From the NCBI GenBank assembly GCA_944321745.1, contig CALUML010000002.1, forward strand, positions 1 to 63,630: 63,630 nucleotides of DNA, read 5' to 3'. The notes under the pieces were generated by a model, which ran no database searches, had not been told where the DNA came from, and saw only the letters and a list, made by a program, of their open reading frames with translations. Made by a program: the position numbers and the translations under genes. This document shows positions 1 through 8,345 of this stretch, piece by piece. This DNA comes from an uncultured Bacteroidales bacterium. Its GTDB lineage: Bacteria > Bacteroidota > Bacteroidia > Bacteroidales > Paludibacteraceae. How positions within the stretch are numbered: the stretch's first letter is position 1; every line of letters begins with the position of its first letter.

Positions 1-461
1 CGATTGAGAAGGTCACGCCCTGAACGGCTGGCATTACCACGGTGCCGCGGTCCACGAACGGGCCTTCGGGGCGGTCGGCCGTGGCCACGCCCACGCCGCA
101 GGTCCACTCGCCTCCCCACACGGACATGGAGTAGTAGAGCACGTAGCGGTCGCCTATGCGGTTGATGTCCGGTGCCCAGATGCCTGCACCCGGCTCGAAG
201 TCGGGACGGGTTTCATCGGTGAACGCCGTGCCCGCGAACGTCCAGTGCACCAGGTCGGCGGACTTGTAGACGGGCAGGTTGCGGATGTCCTCCGTGGCAT
301 ACAAGTAGAACGTGTCGTTGTCCGCCCGCACGATGGTGGGGTCGGGCAGGCTGGTTTCCACTACGGGGTTGGAGTAGGTCTGCGGAGCCTTGTCCGCCTT
401 CTTGCCGCAGGCCGCCACGAGCAGCCCCGGCAACAGGAGTGATACATACAAGGATTTCATG
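1..461 (-). CDS. GH43-family glycosidase lipoprotein (3' end outside window)
   Basis: The frame is open from an ATG at 461 to the window edge, so only about 153 N-terminal residues are visible. A lipoprotein signal (GLLVAAC, Cys18) is followed by LPDPTIVRADNDTFYLYATE, the first blade of a GH43 five-bladed propeller; Asp40 would be the general base. Later blades show GAGIWAPDINRIGDRYVLYY and GVGVATADRPEGPF, typical of arabinosidase/xylosidase-type GH43 proteins. The pKa-modulating Asp and catalytic Glu lie outside the window. It is the last visible gene of the large minus-strand PUL and is probably a surface or periplasmic exo/endo-acting glycosidase. Substrate specificity cannot be read from this part. 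GH43 assignment is firm; arabinofuranoside activity is inference. Confidence 0.85.
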
Positions 462-548
462 CTAATTGAAAGTTGAGAATTGAAAATTGAAAACGGCCAT
501 GCGGATTGCCGTGCACACGAATGAAGGGAACGCAAATCACACCCATGC

Positions 549-832
549 ACGCAATTCTTTTTATTTCGCATCCTTCGCGTCTTTCCGTCTTCGCGTAAAA
601 GTACGCTAAGACGCTAAGAGTTGTATCTTTCAACTACTAAGAGCTTTATGTCTATCAACCGCAAAGGACGCAAAGGGCGCAAAGTTTTTCTCTCTTTGCG
701 CTCTTCGCGCTCTTTGCGGTTGAAAAAGAACTTCGCGTCTTTCCGTCTTGCGTAAAAAATAACTTTGCGCTCTTCGCGCTCTTTGCGGTTGAAAAAAGAA
801 CTTCGCGTCTTTCCGTCTTGGCGTACTTACCT
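549..832. repeat. Intergenic mosaic repeat, family A (cgcgtcttTCcgtctt type)
   Basis: The gap between the two GH43 genes holds imperfect strings of words such as TTCGCGTCTTTCCGTCTT and CTCTTCGCGCTCTTTGCGG, repeated several times in both orientations. The same family recurs at 1819-2118, 3924-4102 and 7143-7386. A short AT-rich string (ttgaaagttgagaattgaa) lies at 468-492 next to the GH43 start. No gene is supported here; small frames reading through it are translations of the repeat. Confidence 0.85.
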
Positions 833-840
833 CTTGCCCC

Positions 841-1803
841 TTACCTCTCCAGGAAGCGCAGCGTCTCCGGCAGCACGCGGAAGGCGCCGTCGGCCTTTTC
901 CATGCGGACGACGGCCGTGCGGCGGGGCGACACCACGGAGTCGGACTGGTGGGTGTGGAGCACGTAGTACATGCCGCCGTCAGGCCCGTAGAACACGTCG
1001 CCATGCCCCGTGCCGTTGAAACCCAGCTTGTGGCGGTCGATAATGGGGTTGCCCGCGTATTTCACCCACGGGCCGCGCGGCGAACCGGCCACGGCGTAGC
1101 CCACGGCATAGTCGGGGTTGCGGAAGTCGTTGGACGAATAGAAGAAGTAATACTGCCCGCCGTCCTTCAGGATGGTGGGTCCTTCGGCCACGCGCCACTC
1201 GGCGTTCCAGGTGTCTTCCCACGTGCCCGGCTCGGAGGCCACGCATTCCACCAGCGTGCTTTCGTCGAGCGCGTCGAACGTGTCGTTGATTTCGGCCACG
1301 AAGAGGCGGTTGCCCTCCAGCAGGCGCACGTGGTAGAGGTAGATTTTCCCGTCCTCGTCAAAGAACACATACGGGTCAATCTGCTTGCACACATCGGACA
1401 CGGGCTTCAGCTCGTCCTGCCGGAACGGGCCGAGCGGGCTGTCGGCCGAGGCGATGGCTATCTGCTCGTTGGCCGTGTAGGCCATGTAGAACTTGTCCTT
1501 GTAATGGAACACTTGCGGTGCCCAGAAGCCTTGCGTGCCGTAGGAGTCGCCTTTTTTCAGCGCGAACCCGTCGGTCGCGCCCGCAGGACCTTCCCACTGC
1601 TGCAAGTCGGTGGAGGTGTACACCAGGAAGCCGTCGGCCGTGTGGTTGTCCACCCCGCCCGTGCCGTAAGCGTAATACACGCCGTCCCAATAGAAAATGG
1701 TGGGGTCGGCCAGCAACAGGTTTTCCTTATCCGTTTTGCCCTGGCACGATGCCACGAGCAAGGCCGCAAAGGCCAGTAACATAAGATGAAATTTCTTTTT
1801 CAT
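841..1803 (-). CDS. GH43-family glycosidase lipoprotein
   Basis: This 320-residue protein has a lipobox (LLVASC, Cys20), so it is probably membrane-anchored. The GH43 catalytic residues can be followed in order: Asp33 in LADPTIFYWDGVYYAYGTGG (general base), the Asp of KQIDPYVFFDEDG (pKa modulator), and the Glu of VAEGPTILKDGGQYYFFYS (general acid). It is short, a bare propeller without an accessory beta-sandwich. It closely resembles the GH43 at 27,795-28,835 (shared GxxGFWAPQV-like, GYAVAGSPRGPW-like and GHGD/GHHS segments), so the PUL carries at least two members of one subfamily. It lies 379 nt upstream of the truncated GH43. Arabinofuranosidase or related exo-activity is likely but not proven. 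Confidence 0.88.
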   Translation of the reverse strand: MKKKFHLMLLAFAALLVASCQGKTDKENLLLADPTIFYWDGVYYAYGTGGVDNHTADGFLVYTSTDLQQWEGPAGATDGFALKKGDSYGTQGFWAPQVFHYKDKFYMAYTANEQIAIASADSPLGPFRQDELKPVSDVCKQIDPYVFFDEDGKIYLYHVRLLEGNRLFVAEINDTFDALDESTLVECVASEPGTWEDTWNAEWRVAEGPTILKDGGQYYFFYSSNDFRNPDYAVGYAVAGSPRGPWVKYAGNPIIDRHKLGFNGTGHGDVFYGPDGGMYYVLHTHQSDSVVSPRRTAVVRMEKADGAFRVLPETLRFLER

Positions 1804-1818
1804 TGTTTGATATTTTAT

Positions 1819-2118
1819 TACGCAAAGACGCGAGGGCGCAAAGTATTTTCTTTTTCAACCGCCAAGGGTTTTATTTTTCAACCGCTAAGAGCACAAAGGA
1901 CGCAAAGGGAGAAATACTTCACGTCTTTCCGTCTTCACGTACAAAAAACTTTGCGCTCTTCGCGCTCTTTGCGGTTAACAAATAAAAACCTTCGCGTCTT
2001 TCCGTCTTTGCGTACAAAAACTCTGCGCCCTTCGCGCTCTTTGCGGTTAATAAATAAAGAATCTTCGCGTCTTTCCGTCTTCGCGTACAAAAAAAAACGC
2101 GTCTTCGCGTACAGAAAA
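1819..2118. repeat. Intergenic mosaic repeat, family A
   Basis: The whole 318-nt gap between the SGNH gene and the GH43 gene consists of family A words (AAAGACGCGAGGGCGCAAAG, CTTTGCGCTCTTCGCGCTC, CTTCGCGTCTTTCCGTCTT) in at least four rounds separated by AT-rich linkers. The right end runs up to the SGNH stop codon. Nothing else is seen in it. Confidence 0.85.
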
Positions 2119-2121
2119 ACA

Positions 2122-3882
2122 TCACGGGCGGTGCGCCCCGTCCGCCTGGCCGGCATAAGCGGCTATCGTTTCCTGCACGGCGGCCACGGCATCGGTGTAG
2201 GCCTGCCCGTCCGCCGTCTGGGTCACAGCCGTCATGTCATAGATGCGGCAAGCCAGGTTTTCGGAACTGATGCTCAAGCTTTCGGGCTTGCCCGTGCCGG
2301 TGGCATTGACAAAGGCCAGCACGAAGTCGCCATTCAGCCACAGGTAGGCGTTGTTATCCACGTAGGCCAGCTTGAAGTCGAGCGTCAGCGTCTGCCCGGC
2401 GGTGAACTGGTACGAAGGGGCACCGTCGGCCACGCCGTCGTTGTGCACCCCGTTGTAGGCGTAGCCCACGCGGAAGGTGCCGGTGCTCTGCACGTCCCAC
2501 AGCAACATGCGGTAGGCGAAATAGTCGCCCGCCTTGAAACTGATACACAGGTGCGGGTTGGTTGCCGTGGCCGTGAAGTCCATCTTGCCCTCCAGCACGT
2601 AGTTATTAGCCAGGGTCGAGCCCTTGTACAGCAAGGACGATGCCCCATTGGCCACGGCCTGGTCCACCGTGCGGGTGATGTCGGTCGGGCCTTCGTCCGT
2701 CACGGCCTTGTCGGCCATCACGATGTCGGTTTCAGCCAGCGCGTCCGTGAAGATGTGGTAATACTCCAGCTTGGGGTGGATGCCGTCCTTCAGCATGTCC
2801 GCCGTGAGTTGCGAGGGCGTGTCGATGTAAGTTATCCAGCTGCGTTCCCCGCACCAGGCCTGCATCTGCCCGTTCACCTGCGCCACGATGTCCTGCTTGG
2901 CCGCATCGTAGGCCCGCTGCGAGATGCCGAAATAATATACCCGCGTGCCGGGCATCATGCCGTGCATCAAGATGAACATGCGTTGCAAAGAGAGCGTGGC
3001 CGTAGCCGCGTCGTCCAAGTCGTCGTACACGTTGTTCGTGCCGATGTGCATCACCACGTTGCGGGGTTGCAGCTCGCCGAGCCAACCGTTGAGGTACTGT
3101 TCCCAGTCGTAGGTCGTGGTAGCCCCGATGCCGAAGCACAACGCGTCCTTGCCCCAATAGGTGGCGTAGAAGTCCGTCCAGAACGAGCGCACGTCGAAGA
3201 ACGAGTCGCCGATGAAGAGGGTGGTCATGCCGTCCGTGCCGTCCTGCTGCCAGCGGGCCTGCAAATCCTGCGCATAGGCATCGTAGGGCGCGGTGTCGTA
3301 TTTGTCTCCACTCCTGTCCACCTCACGGGCATTGACCGTGAAGATGAACGAGCGCACGCCGCCACCCACCGAGGCGGTCACCGCATGCTGTCCCGCCTCC
3401 AGCGCCCACACCACGTTGGCCGCCGTGTCGATGGTGAGCTTCGTGGCATCGTAGGCATAATGCACGGGGCGGTCGGCGGCCTCGCCGTTGATGGTGGGGA
3501 AAATTTCCGAAGCCGGATAGCCCACCCACGCATCCACATTGGGCACGTGCAGCACGTCGTCCGAAGCAAGGGCCTCCACCGTGCTCACCGTGAACGTGGC
3601 CACATGGTGCTCCGTGCGGGCGGTCACCGCCACCGTTTCGCCGCCCACGAGAGCCGTCACCCGGTTGTCGGCAATGGAGATGGCCTGCCCGCTGAAGGCG
3701 TAGGCTATCTCCCCGGCATATTCAGGTTTGGAAAAAGTGGCCACGATGTCACGGCTTTCGCCCACAGCCAGCCCGGCGATGTCATCTATCGTGAGCGAAC
3801 CGTAGTCGGGCGTTTCCTCCTTACAGGAAGATGCCAGCAAGACAGTCAATGCCCATACAACATACAAAAAGAGCTTTTTCAT
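2122..3882 (-). CDS. SGNH/GDSL esterase lipoprotein with C-terminal lectin-like domain
   Basis: This 586-residue lipoprotein (lipobox LLASSC, Cys20) begins with two Ig/cadherin-like beta domains (about 30-185). An SGNH hydrolase domain follows: block I FIGDSFF (nucleophile Ser227), block III HIGTNN (281-284) and block V DGIHP (Asp366, His369), so the Ser/Asp/His triad and oxyanion Asn are all present. Residues from about 410 to 560 form a beta-rich segment resembling a concanavalin/LamG-type carbohydrate-binding domain. In a PUL the likely role is removal of acetyl or other acyl groups so the glycosidases can act. The C terminus (GAHRP) is encoded right at a repeat boundary (2118-2122), so the end may have been shaped by repeat DNA. 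Confidence 0.82.
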   Translation of the reverse strand: MKKLFLYVVWALTVLLASSCKEETPDYGSLTIDDIAGLAVGESRDIVATFSKPEYAGEIAYAFSGQAISIADNRVTALVGGETVAVTARTEHHVATFTVSTVEALASDDVLHVPNVDAWVGYPASEIFPTINGEAADRPVHYAYDATKLTIDTAANVVWALEAGQHAVTASVGGGVRSFIFTVNAREVDRSGDKYDTAPYDAYAQDLQARWQQDGTDGMTTLFIGDSFFDVRSFWTDFYATYWGKDALCFGIGATTTYDWEQYLNGWLGELQPRNVVMHIGTNNVYDDLDDAATATLSLQRMFILMHGMMPGTRVYYFGISQRAYDAAKQDIVAQVNGQMQAWCGERSWITYIDTPSQLTADMLKDGIHPKLEYYHIFTDALAETDIVMADKAVTDEGPTDITRTVDQAVANGASSLLYKGSTLANNYVLEGKMDFTATATNPHLCISFKAGDYFAYRMLLWDVQSTGTFRVGYAYNGVHNDGVADGAPSYQFTAGQTLTLDFKLAYVDNNAYLWLNGDFVLAFVNATGTGKPESLSISSENLACRIYDMTAVTQTADGQAYTDAVAAVQETIAAYAGQADGAHRP

Positions 3883-3923
3883 TATTCCTATTTATAATTT
3901 TATAATAATGTACATGGTTTTGT

Positions 3924-4102
3924 GTACGCCAAGACGCGAGGACGCAAAGTTTTTTCTTTTTCAACCGCTAAGAGCGCAAAGGACGCAAAGGGAGAAATAC
4001 TTCGCGTCTTTCCGTCTTGGCGTACAAAAAACTTTGCGTTCTTCGCGCTCTTTGCGGTTAATAAATAAAGAATCTTCGCGTCTTTCCGTCTTCGCGTACA
4101 AA
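3924..4102. repeat. Intergenic mosaic repeat, family A
   Basis: The gap between the GH2 stop and the SGNH start contains family A words (AGACGCGAGGACGCAAAG, CTTCGCGCTCTTTGCGG, CTTCGCGTCTTTCCGTCTT). Long stretches match the copy at 1819-2118 nearly exactly, so the two were probably copied recently. Confidence 0.85.
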
Positions 4103-4120
4103 TCAGCTCCGCATCTCGGC

Positions 4121-5929
4121 TTATTCGCCCAGCACGTTGCACACCTTTTGGTTGATGGCGCGGAGGCGGTCTTCTTCCAGCTTGATTACCTTGCGGTCAT
4201 AGGTCATCAGGCCGTTCACCTCGCCTTCCACATCGGTGGTCTGGGTGTACACCGCACCCGAGAAGCCGCTCTTGGCCAGCTTCATCAGCTTTTCGGCATA
4301 TTCCTCGTACTGGTCGGTCACTTCCTTCGAGTTCTTGAACTGCACGTAGCCCCAGTTCTTGTCGGGCTGCCACAAGTGGCCTTCGAGGGGCAGGCCGATG
4401 CCGCCATATTCACCCAGCACCGTGGGTCGGTCGGCTTCATAGAGGAAGAGTAGCGGGTCGGGGTAATGGTGCAGGTCGAGCATGTCGCCCACGCGGTAGT
4501 GGTTGCCACCGCTGGCGGGGTTCACCAGGCGCGAGGGGTCGTAGGCCTTGGTCCATTCCACGATTTCGGGTGTCTTGAATTGTCCCCAAGCCTCGTTGAA
4601 GGGCACCCACACGGCCACCGAGGGATAAGGCATCAGGTAATCCATGATTTCCTTCCATTCGCGGCGGTAGTTGGCTTCCGATTCGGGCGTGCGCACCTGC
4701 TCCGTACCGTTGAAGTAATTGTGCATCTGCCACTGGGGCGAGCGGTCGCCGTTGGGCATGTCCTGCCATACGAGCAGGCCGATGCGGTCGCAATAGGTGT
4801 ACCAGCGGGCGGGTTCCACCTTCACGTGCTTGCGTATCATGTTGTAGCCGAAGTCCTTCGTCTTCTGGATGTCATACACGAGGGCTTCGTCCGTGGGGGC
4901 GGTGTAGAGGCCGTCGGGCCACCAGCCCTGGTCCAGCGGGCCGAAGTGGAAGCAGTCCTTGTTGTTCAGTTGCAGGCGCATGATACCGTTCGCGTCGCGC
5001 TTGACGGACACCTTGCGCATGGCGGCGTAGCTGTCCACGCGGTCCTGCAAACGTCCCTTGGCGTAGAGGCTCACCTGCATGTCGTACAGGAAGGGGCTGT
5101 CCGGCGACCACAGCTTCATGTCGGGCACGGCCAGTTCCAGGCATTGCCCGGCAGCCGCCTTGCCCGTGGCCACCACCGCATCGCCGTCCTTGAGCACCAC
5201 TTCCACGATGTCGGCGGGGGTGGTGCCTTCGGTGGGCACGCTCACGCGCAGCGTCTTCATGTCAATGTCCGGCGTGGCCACCACCTGGGCGATGTGCTTG
5301 GCGTTCACCGGCTCCATCCACACGGTCTGCCAGATGCCCGACACGGGGGTGTACCAGATGCCCTCGGGGCGGTTCACCTGCTTGCCGCGCGGCTGGTAGC
5401 CTTCGTCCGTGCCGTCCCACACCTTGACCACGAGCTTCTGGCTGCCGCCCTTGAGGTAGGGCGTGATGTCGAACGAGAAAGGCGTGTAGCCGCCCTTGTG
5501 CATGCCCACCTTCACGTCGTTCACAAATACCTCGGCCTTCCAGTCCACCGCGCCGAAGTGCAGCAGCACGTTCTTGCCCTTCCAGCTCGAAGGCACGGTG
5601 AACGTGCGTTCGTACCACAGTTCGTTTTCGCTGCCGAGCCGCTTCATCACGCCCGAAAGGCTCGATTCCACCGCGAAGGGCACCAGTATCTGCCCGTCGT
5701 AGTCGGCCGGGGCGGCCTCACCTACGGGGCGGATGGCATACTGCCACAAGCCGTTGAGGTTCTGCCAGTCGGCACGCTCCATGATGGGGCGCGGGTATTC
5801 CGGCAACACGTTGTTCACATCTATTTTCTCTGCCCATTGTGTCTTGATTTTATCGCCTTGGGGCGACCACTGGGCAAACGCTCCGCCCACGGCGCACGCC
5901 ATGGAGAGCAGCAAAAGTTTTCCTTTCAT
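4121..5929 (-). CDS. GH2-family glycoside hydrolase (beta-galactosidase/beta-glucuronidase type)
   Basis: I chose the ATG at 5929 (MKGKLLLLSMACAVGGAFAQ) because it starts a clean Sec signal peptide; an in-frame ATG at 5968 lies in AT-rich repeat-like DNA. The mature protein of about 580 residues shows the GH2 order: sugar-binding jelly roll (LNGLWQYAIRP, WYERTFTVP, HFGAVDWKAEVFVND), Ig-like linker, then a TIM barrel. The acid/base Glu is in WVPFNEAWGQF (about 446) and the nucleophile Glu in TVLGEYGG (about 507), both intact. It is shorter than the 800-1000 residues of classical beta-galactosidases but normal for the compact GH2 proteins of Bacteroidota PULs. No lipobox is seen, so it is probably periplasmic. 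Substrate is likely beta-galactoside or beta-glucuronide; this is inference. Confidence 0.87.
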   Translation of the reverse strand: MKGKLLLLSMACAVGGAFAQWSPQGDKIKTQWAEKIDVNNVLPEYPRPIMERADWQNLNGLWQYAIRPVGEAAPADYDGQILVPFAVESSLSGVMKRLGSENELWYERTFTVPSSWKGKNVLLHFGAVDWKAEVFVNDVKVGMHKGGYTPFSFDITPYLKGGSQKLVVKVWDGTDEGYQPRGKQVNRPEGIWYTPVSGIWQTVWMEPVNAKHIAQVVATPDIDMKTLRVSVPTEGTTPADIVEVVLKDGDAVVATGKAAAGQCLELAVPDMKLWSPDSPFLYDMQVSLYAKGRLQDRVDSYAAMRKVSVKRDANGIMRLQLNNKDCFHFGPLDQGWWPDGLYTAPTDEALVYDIQKTKDFGYNMIRKHVKVEPARWYTYCDRIGLLVWQDMPNGDRSPQWQMHNYFNGTEQVRTPESEANYRREWKEIMDYLMPYPSVAVWVPFNEAWGQFKTPEIVEWTKAYDPSRLVNPASGGNHYRVGDMLDLHHYPDPLLFLYEADRPTVLGEYGGIGLPLEGHLWQPDKNWGYVQFKNSKEVTDQYEEYAEKLMKLAKSGFSGAVYTQTTDVEGEVNGLMTYDRKVIKLEEDRLRAINQKVCNVLGE

Positions 5930-5934
5930 GTTGT

Positions 5935-6246
5935 TGGTTTTATTGTTAATTAAGTTATTTGATTTCAAATTTCAGATTTCAAATTTCAGATTTCTGGTTC
6001 CCGCAGATTGCGCGGATTGGCGCAGATGATTGCTTGCCACTTGCTCCTTACTCCTTGCCTCTGTTTTGGTTCCCGCAAATGGCGCGGATTGGCGCGGAGG
6101 GGTACTCGCTTCTTGCCGTAGGGCGTTGCCCTACGCTGAAAGCCACAAGGCCGTTGGCCTTGCACTTACCTCTTACTCCTTGCTCCTTGCCTCTTACTCC
6201 TTACCTCTTACTCCTTGCCTCTTGCCTCTGTTTTGTTTCCCGCGGA
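5935..6246. repeat. Intergenic mosaic repeats, families F, B, C and G
   Basis: The gap between the alpha/beta-hydrolase and GH2 holds four word families in series: ATTTCAGATTTCAAATTTC strings (5964-5995), CCCGCAGATTGCGCGGATTG strings (6000-6025, repeated near 6071-6100), a family C palindromic element (6117-6162) and CTCCTTGCCTCTTACTCC strings (6164-6235). No gene is supported here. Confidence 0.8.
6117..6162 (+). repeat. Family C double-hairpin repeat, copy 1
   Basis: This 46-nt element contains two small palindromes, GTAGGGCGTTGCCCTAC and CAAGGCCGTTGGCCTTG, joined by GCTGAAAGCCA. Near-identical copies occur at 21470-21515 and, in opposite orientation, at 61758-61803 and 63583-63628, with a partial copy at 25056-25088. 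Confidence 0.85.
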
Positions 6247-6256
6247 TTGCGGGTAT

Positions 6257-7078
6257 TCATTTGCATTCTTTCCTTACAAATTCCCTCACCAGCCGGCAGG
6301 CGGGCGACAGCATCGTGCCGTGGTCGAAGCCCTGCAATTCGTACAGCGTCACCCGGTCGTTGCCCAGCGAACGCAAGATGGCGGCCAGGTGGGCATTCTC
6401 TTCGTAGCGGGCGGTCATCTCCAACCGGCGGTCGCCCGTGACGAGCAGCACGGGGAACGGCAACACCCGCGCCCGGTTGAGCGGGGCGTACCCGTCCACC
6501 ACCGGGAGGCGCTGGTCCAGCCCGCGCTCCTTGCGGATGGTGTAGTGCGTGTTGGTCTGCCCGCTCAGGGGCGCGATGCCCGCCAGCCGGTCGGCATCCA
6601 CGCCGCAGGCCGCCAGGTACGACTTGTCCAACGCCACCATGAGCGCGAGGTAGCCGCCCGCCGAATGCCCGGCCACGAATATCTTGCTTGCATCGCCGCC
6701 ATAACCGGCTATATGCTTGAACGTCCACGCCACCGCCTCGGCAGCATCCACGATGTAGGCCGGATGCCGCGCCTGCGGGCTGAGGCGGTAATTCACCGCC
6801 ACCACCGCCATGCCCTGCTCCAGCAATTCATCGGGGATGTGCTTCGAGCCGCCCTCCAGCCCTCCACCGTGCAGCCACACCACCGTGGGGAAGCCCTCCG
6901 CCCCTTTCGGGTAATACACATCCAGCTTGCACCGCCCGCGCCGGTAAGCGTCCGGCTCGTCGGCTGCCACGTAGGAGATGTTTTCCTGCAACACATATTC
7001 CTGTGCGCACAAGGCGGCAGGCACAAGGAAAAAGAAGAAGAGAATAAAGTTCCGAATGACTTGCATGGTTTTCCGCAT
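6257..7078 (-). CDS. Alpha/beta-hydrolase esterase (carbohydrate esterase-like)
   Basis: This 273-residue protein has an N-terminal Sec signal (NFILFFFFLVPAALCAQ) and one alpha/beta-hydrolase domain. The oxyanion motif HGGG (70-73), nucleophile elbow GHSAGG (Ser139), acid GDRR (Asp216) and base in FDHG (His253) form a complete triad. The HGGG/GxSAGG combination places it with hormone-sensitive-lipase-like and BD-FAE-type esterases, which in PULs remove acetyl or feruloyl groups. It may start at 7078 or at the internal Met at 7066; the signal peptide is retained either way. Which acyl group it removes cannot be told from sequence. Confidence 0.83.
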   Translation of the reverse strand: MRKTMQVIRNFILFFFFLVPAALCAQEYVLQENISYVAADEPDAYRRGRCKLDVYYPKGAEGFPTVVWLHGGGLEGGSKHIPDELLEQGMAVVAVNYRLSPQARHPAYIVDAAEAVAWTFKHIAGYGGDASKIFVAGHSAGGYLALMVALDKSYLAACGVDADRLAGIAPLSGQTNTHYTIRKERGLDQRLPVVDGYAPLNRARVLPFPVLLVTGDRRLEMTARYEENAHLAAILRSLGNDRVTLYELQGFDHGTMLSPACRLVREFVRKECK

Positions 7079-7142
7079 TATGAGTTACAAAGTAAACGAA
7101 TAATTCCCGACTGGAATAGCACTTTTGTCCAAAATAATGGTA

Positions 7143-7386
7143 ATTTGTACGCAAAGAACGGGGATTTGTACGCGAAGACGGTAAGACGCGAAGTTCTTTT
7201 TTAAACCGCAAAGAGCGCAGAGAACGCAAAGGAAGAAAACCTTCGCGCCCTTGCGTCTTCGCGTACAATCAAACCTCTGCGCCCTTTGTGCTCTTTGCGG
7301 TTTAAAAAAGAACTTCGCGTCTTTCCGTCTTGGCGTACAACTAAAATCTTTGCGTCTTTCCGTCTTGGCGTACAAATCCCCGTCTT
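7143..7386. repeat. Intergenic mosaic repeat, family A
   Basis: The 322-nt gap downstream of the HU-like gene holds family A strings in both orientations (GCAAAGAGCGCAGAGAACGC and CTTCGCGTCTTTCCGTCTTG), followed at 7388-7416 by CCCCCTTCAGGGGGTTGGGG, a GC-rich hairpin word (family H). The latter runs into the 3' end of the HU-like gene, whose last residues (AQQQQPPTP) are translated from it. Confidence 0.82.
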
Positions 7387-7400
7387 GGCACACGCCCCCT

Positions 7401-8015
7401 TCAGGGGGTTGGGGGTTGTTGTTGGGCAAGCAGGTAGATAGACGCGCGCCTGCCTCCTTCGTGGCGCAGGAAGCCCTCGGCCAGCAAGGCGTTCAGGCGG
7501 CGGATGGCGGTGGTGCGGGTGAAGCCGCACAGCTGCTCGAAGTCCGCCCGCCGCAGGTAGGCGTGGTCGGCCAAGTAGGCCCGCAGTCGGGCGCGCACCT
7601 CCCCGTCGGTGAGCGGCTCGGAGTGCGACTTGTACCGCGCACGTTCAAATTCCGTGGCGGTGCGCAGCTCCCGCACCAGCGGCTTGTCGGGCTGGTAGTG
7701 GATGCCCCGCACGCGCACGTGCTCGGCCCGCATCTCGCGCGGCGAGGCCACGGCGGGCGCTTCGGCGGCCAGGCTGAAGTAGCCCACGCCCTCCAGGTGG
7801 ATGCGCTCGCCCGCGCTCAGGCACGCCACGAAGTAATGCGACAGCGAGGCCAGCACGTTGCGCACGTCGCCTGCCGTGAGCGACGTGTCGTGCTCGATGC
7901 GTTCAGCCAGCTGGTCGGTGGTGACCGTGCCCGTGTGCTTTATGCGCACGTGGTACATGTCCTGCTCTTCGCCATCTCTTGGAGGCGATTTGTAAACATC
8001 ATATTTGACGCTCAT
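7401..8015 (-). CDS. HU-family DNA-binding protein with C-terminal winged-helix-like domain
   Basis: I chose the ATG at 8015 (MSVKYDVYKSPP), a usual opening for the HU-like/HIG family of Bacteroidota; a longer frame from 8117 would be translated from an inverted repeat. The 204-residue protein has an HU-like half (about 1-120; YHVRIKHTGTVTTDQLAERI, then VRNVLASLSHYFVACLSAGE and HLEGVGYF). Its C-terminal half (about 140-195; FEQLCGFTRTTAIRRLNALL, then EGFLRHEGGRRASIYLL) resembles a winged helix. It is the only non-CAZyme inside the array and may bind DNA locally or globally. The last residues are encoded by repeat sequence, and a 104-bp palindromic element sits 42 nt upstream of the start. Confidence 0.75.
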   Translation of the reverse strand: MSVKYDVYKSPPRDGEEQDMYHVRIKHTGTVTTDQLAERIEHDTSLTAGDVRNVLASLSHYFVACLSAGERIHLEGVGYFSLAAEAPAVASPREMRAEHVRVRGIHYQPDKPLVRELRTATEFERARYKSHSEPLTDGEVRARLRAYLADHAYLRRADFEQLCGFTRTTAIRRLNALLAEGFLRHEGGRRASIYLLAQQQPPTP

Positions 8016-8056
8016 AGTCGTGTATTTATTAGGGTGTTCTTCTGCATTTGCCAGCA

Positions 8057-8160
8057 TAAAGTTATCGTCCCACCCGGGTGGTACGGGTGTCTCACCCGGG
8101 TGATACACCTGTACCACCTTGGTGGCACACCTGTGTCACCCGAGTGGGACGATAACTTTA
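8057..8160. repeat. 104-bp palindromic element upstream of HU-like gene
   Basis: Outer arms at 8057-8080 (TAAAGTTATCGTCCCAC...) and 8137-8160 (...GTGGGACGATAACTTTA) are complementary in 23 of 24 positions. The interior is built from ACCCGGGTGG / ACACCTGTACC / GGTGGCACACC words, themselves partly palindromic. It could form a large cruciform or RNA hairpin in the 5' leader of the HU-like gene. No copy elsewhere in the window. Confidence 0.85.
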
Positions 8161-8225
8161 CCGGTTCAAAGATACGAAACCGGCATAGGAAATACAAGAC
8201 TTTCCGGGAGAAAAAGCACGAACGT

Positions 8226-8306
8226 CCTACCATACCCCTCCGGCTCTTCGAGCCAGCTCCCCTATCTTAGGGGAGGTGGCACGGAGTGCCGGAGGGGTAT
8301 GGTAGG
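8226..8306. repeat. Inverted-repeat element (family H)
   Basis: Perfect 18-bp inverted arms CCTACCATACCCCTCCGG (8226-8243) and its complement (8289-8306) enclose CAGCTCCCCTATCTTAGGGG-type sequence. A related, rearranged block lies at 18894-19035 (CACCCCTCCGGTTCTTCG, CCTACCTTAGGGGAGG). Confidence 0.82.
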
Positions 8307-8345
8307 AGAAGTACCCCGCAAGGGGGGAGGGAGTATGAGATAGGT

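Noticed and set aside
7017..8117. Extended start for the HU-like protein at 8117
   Set aside because: The extra residues are translated from the palindromic element at 8057-8160; the internal start at 8015 gives the usual family N terminus.
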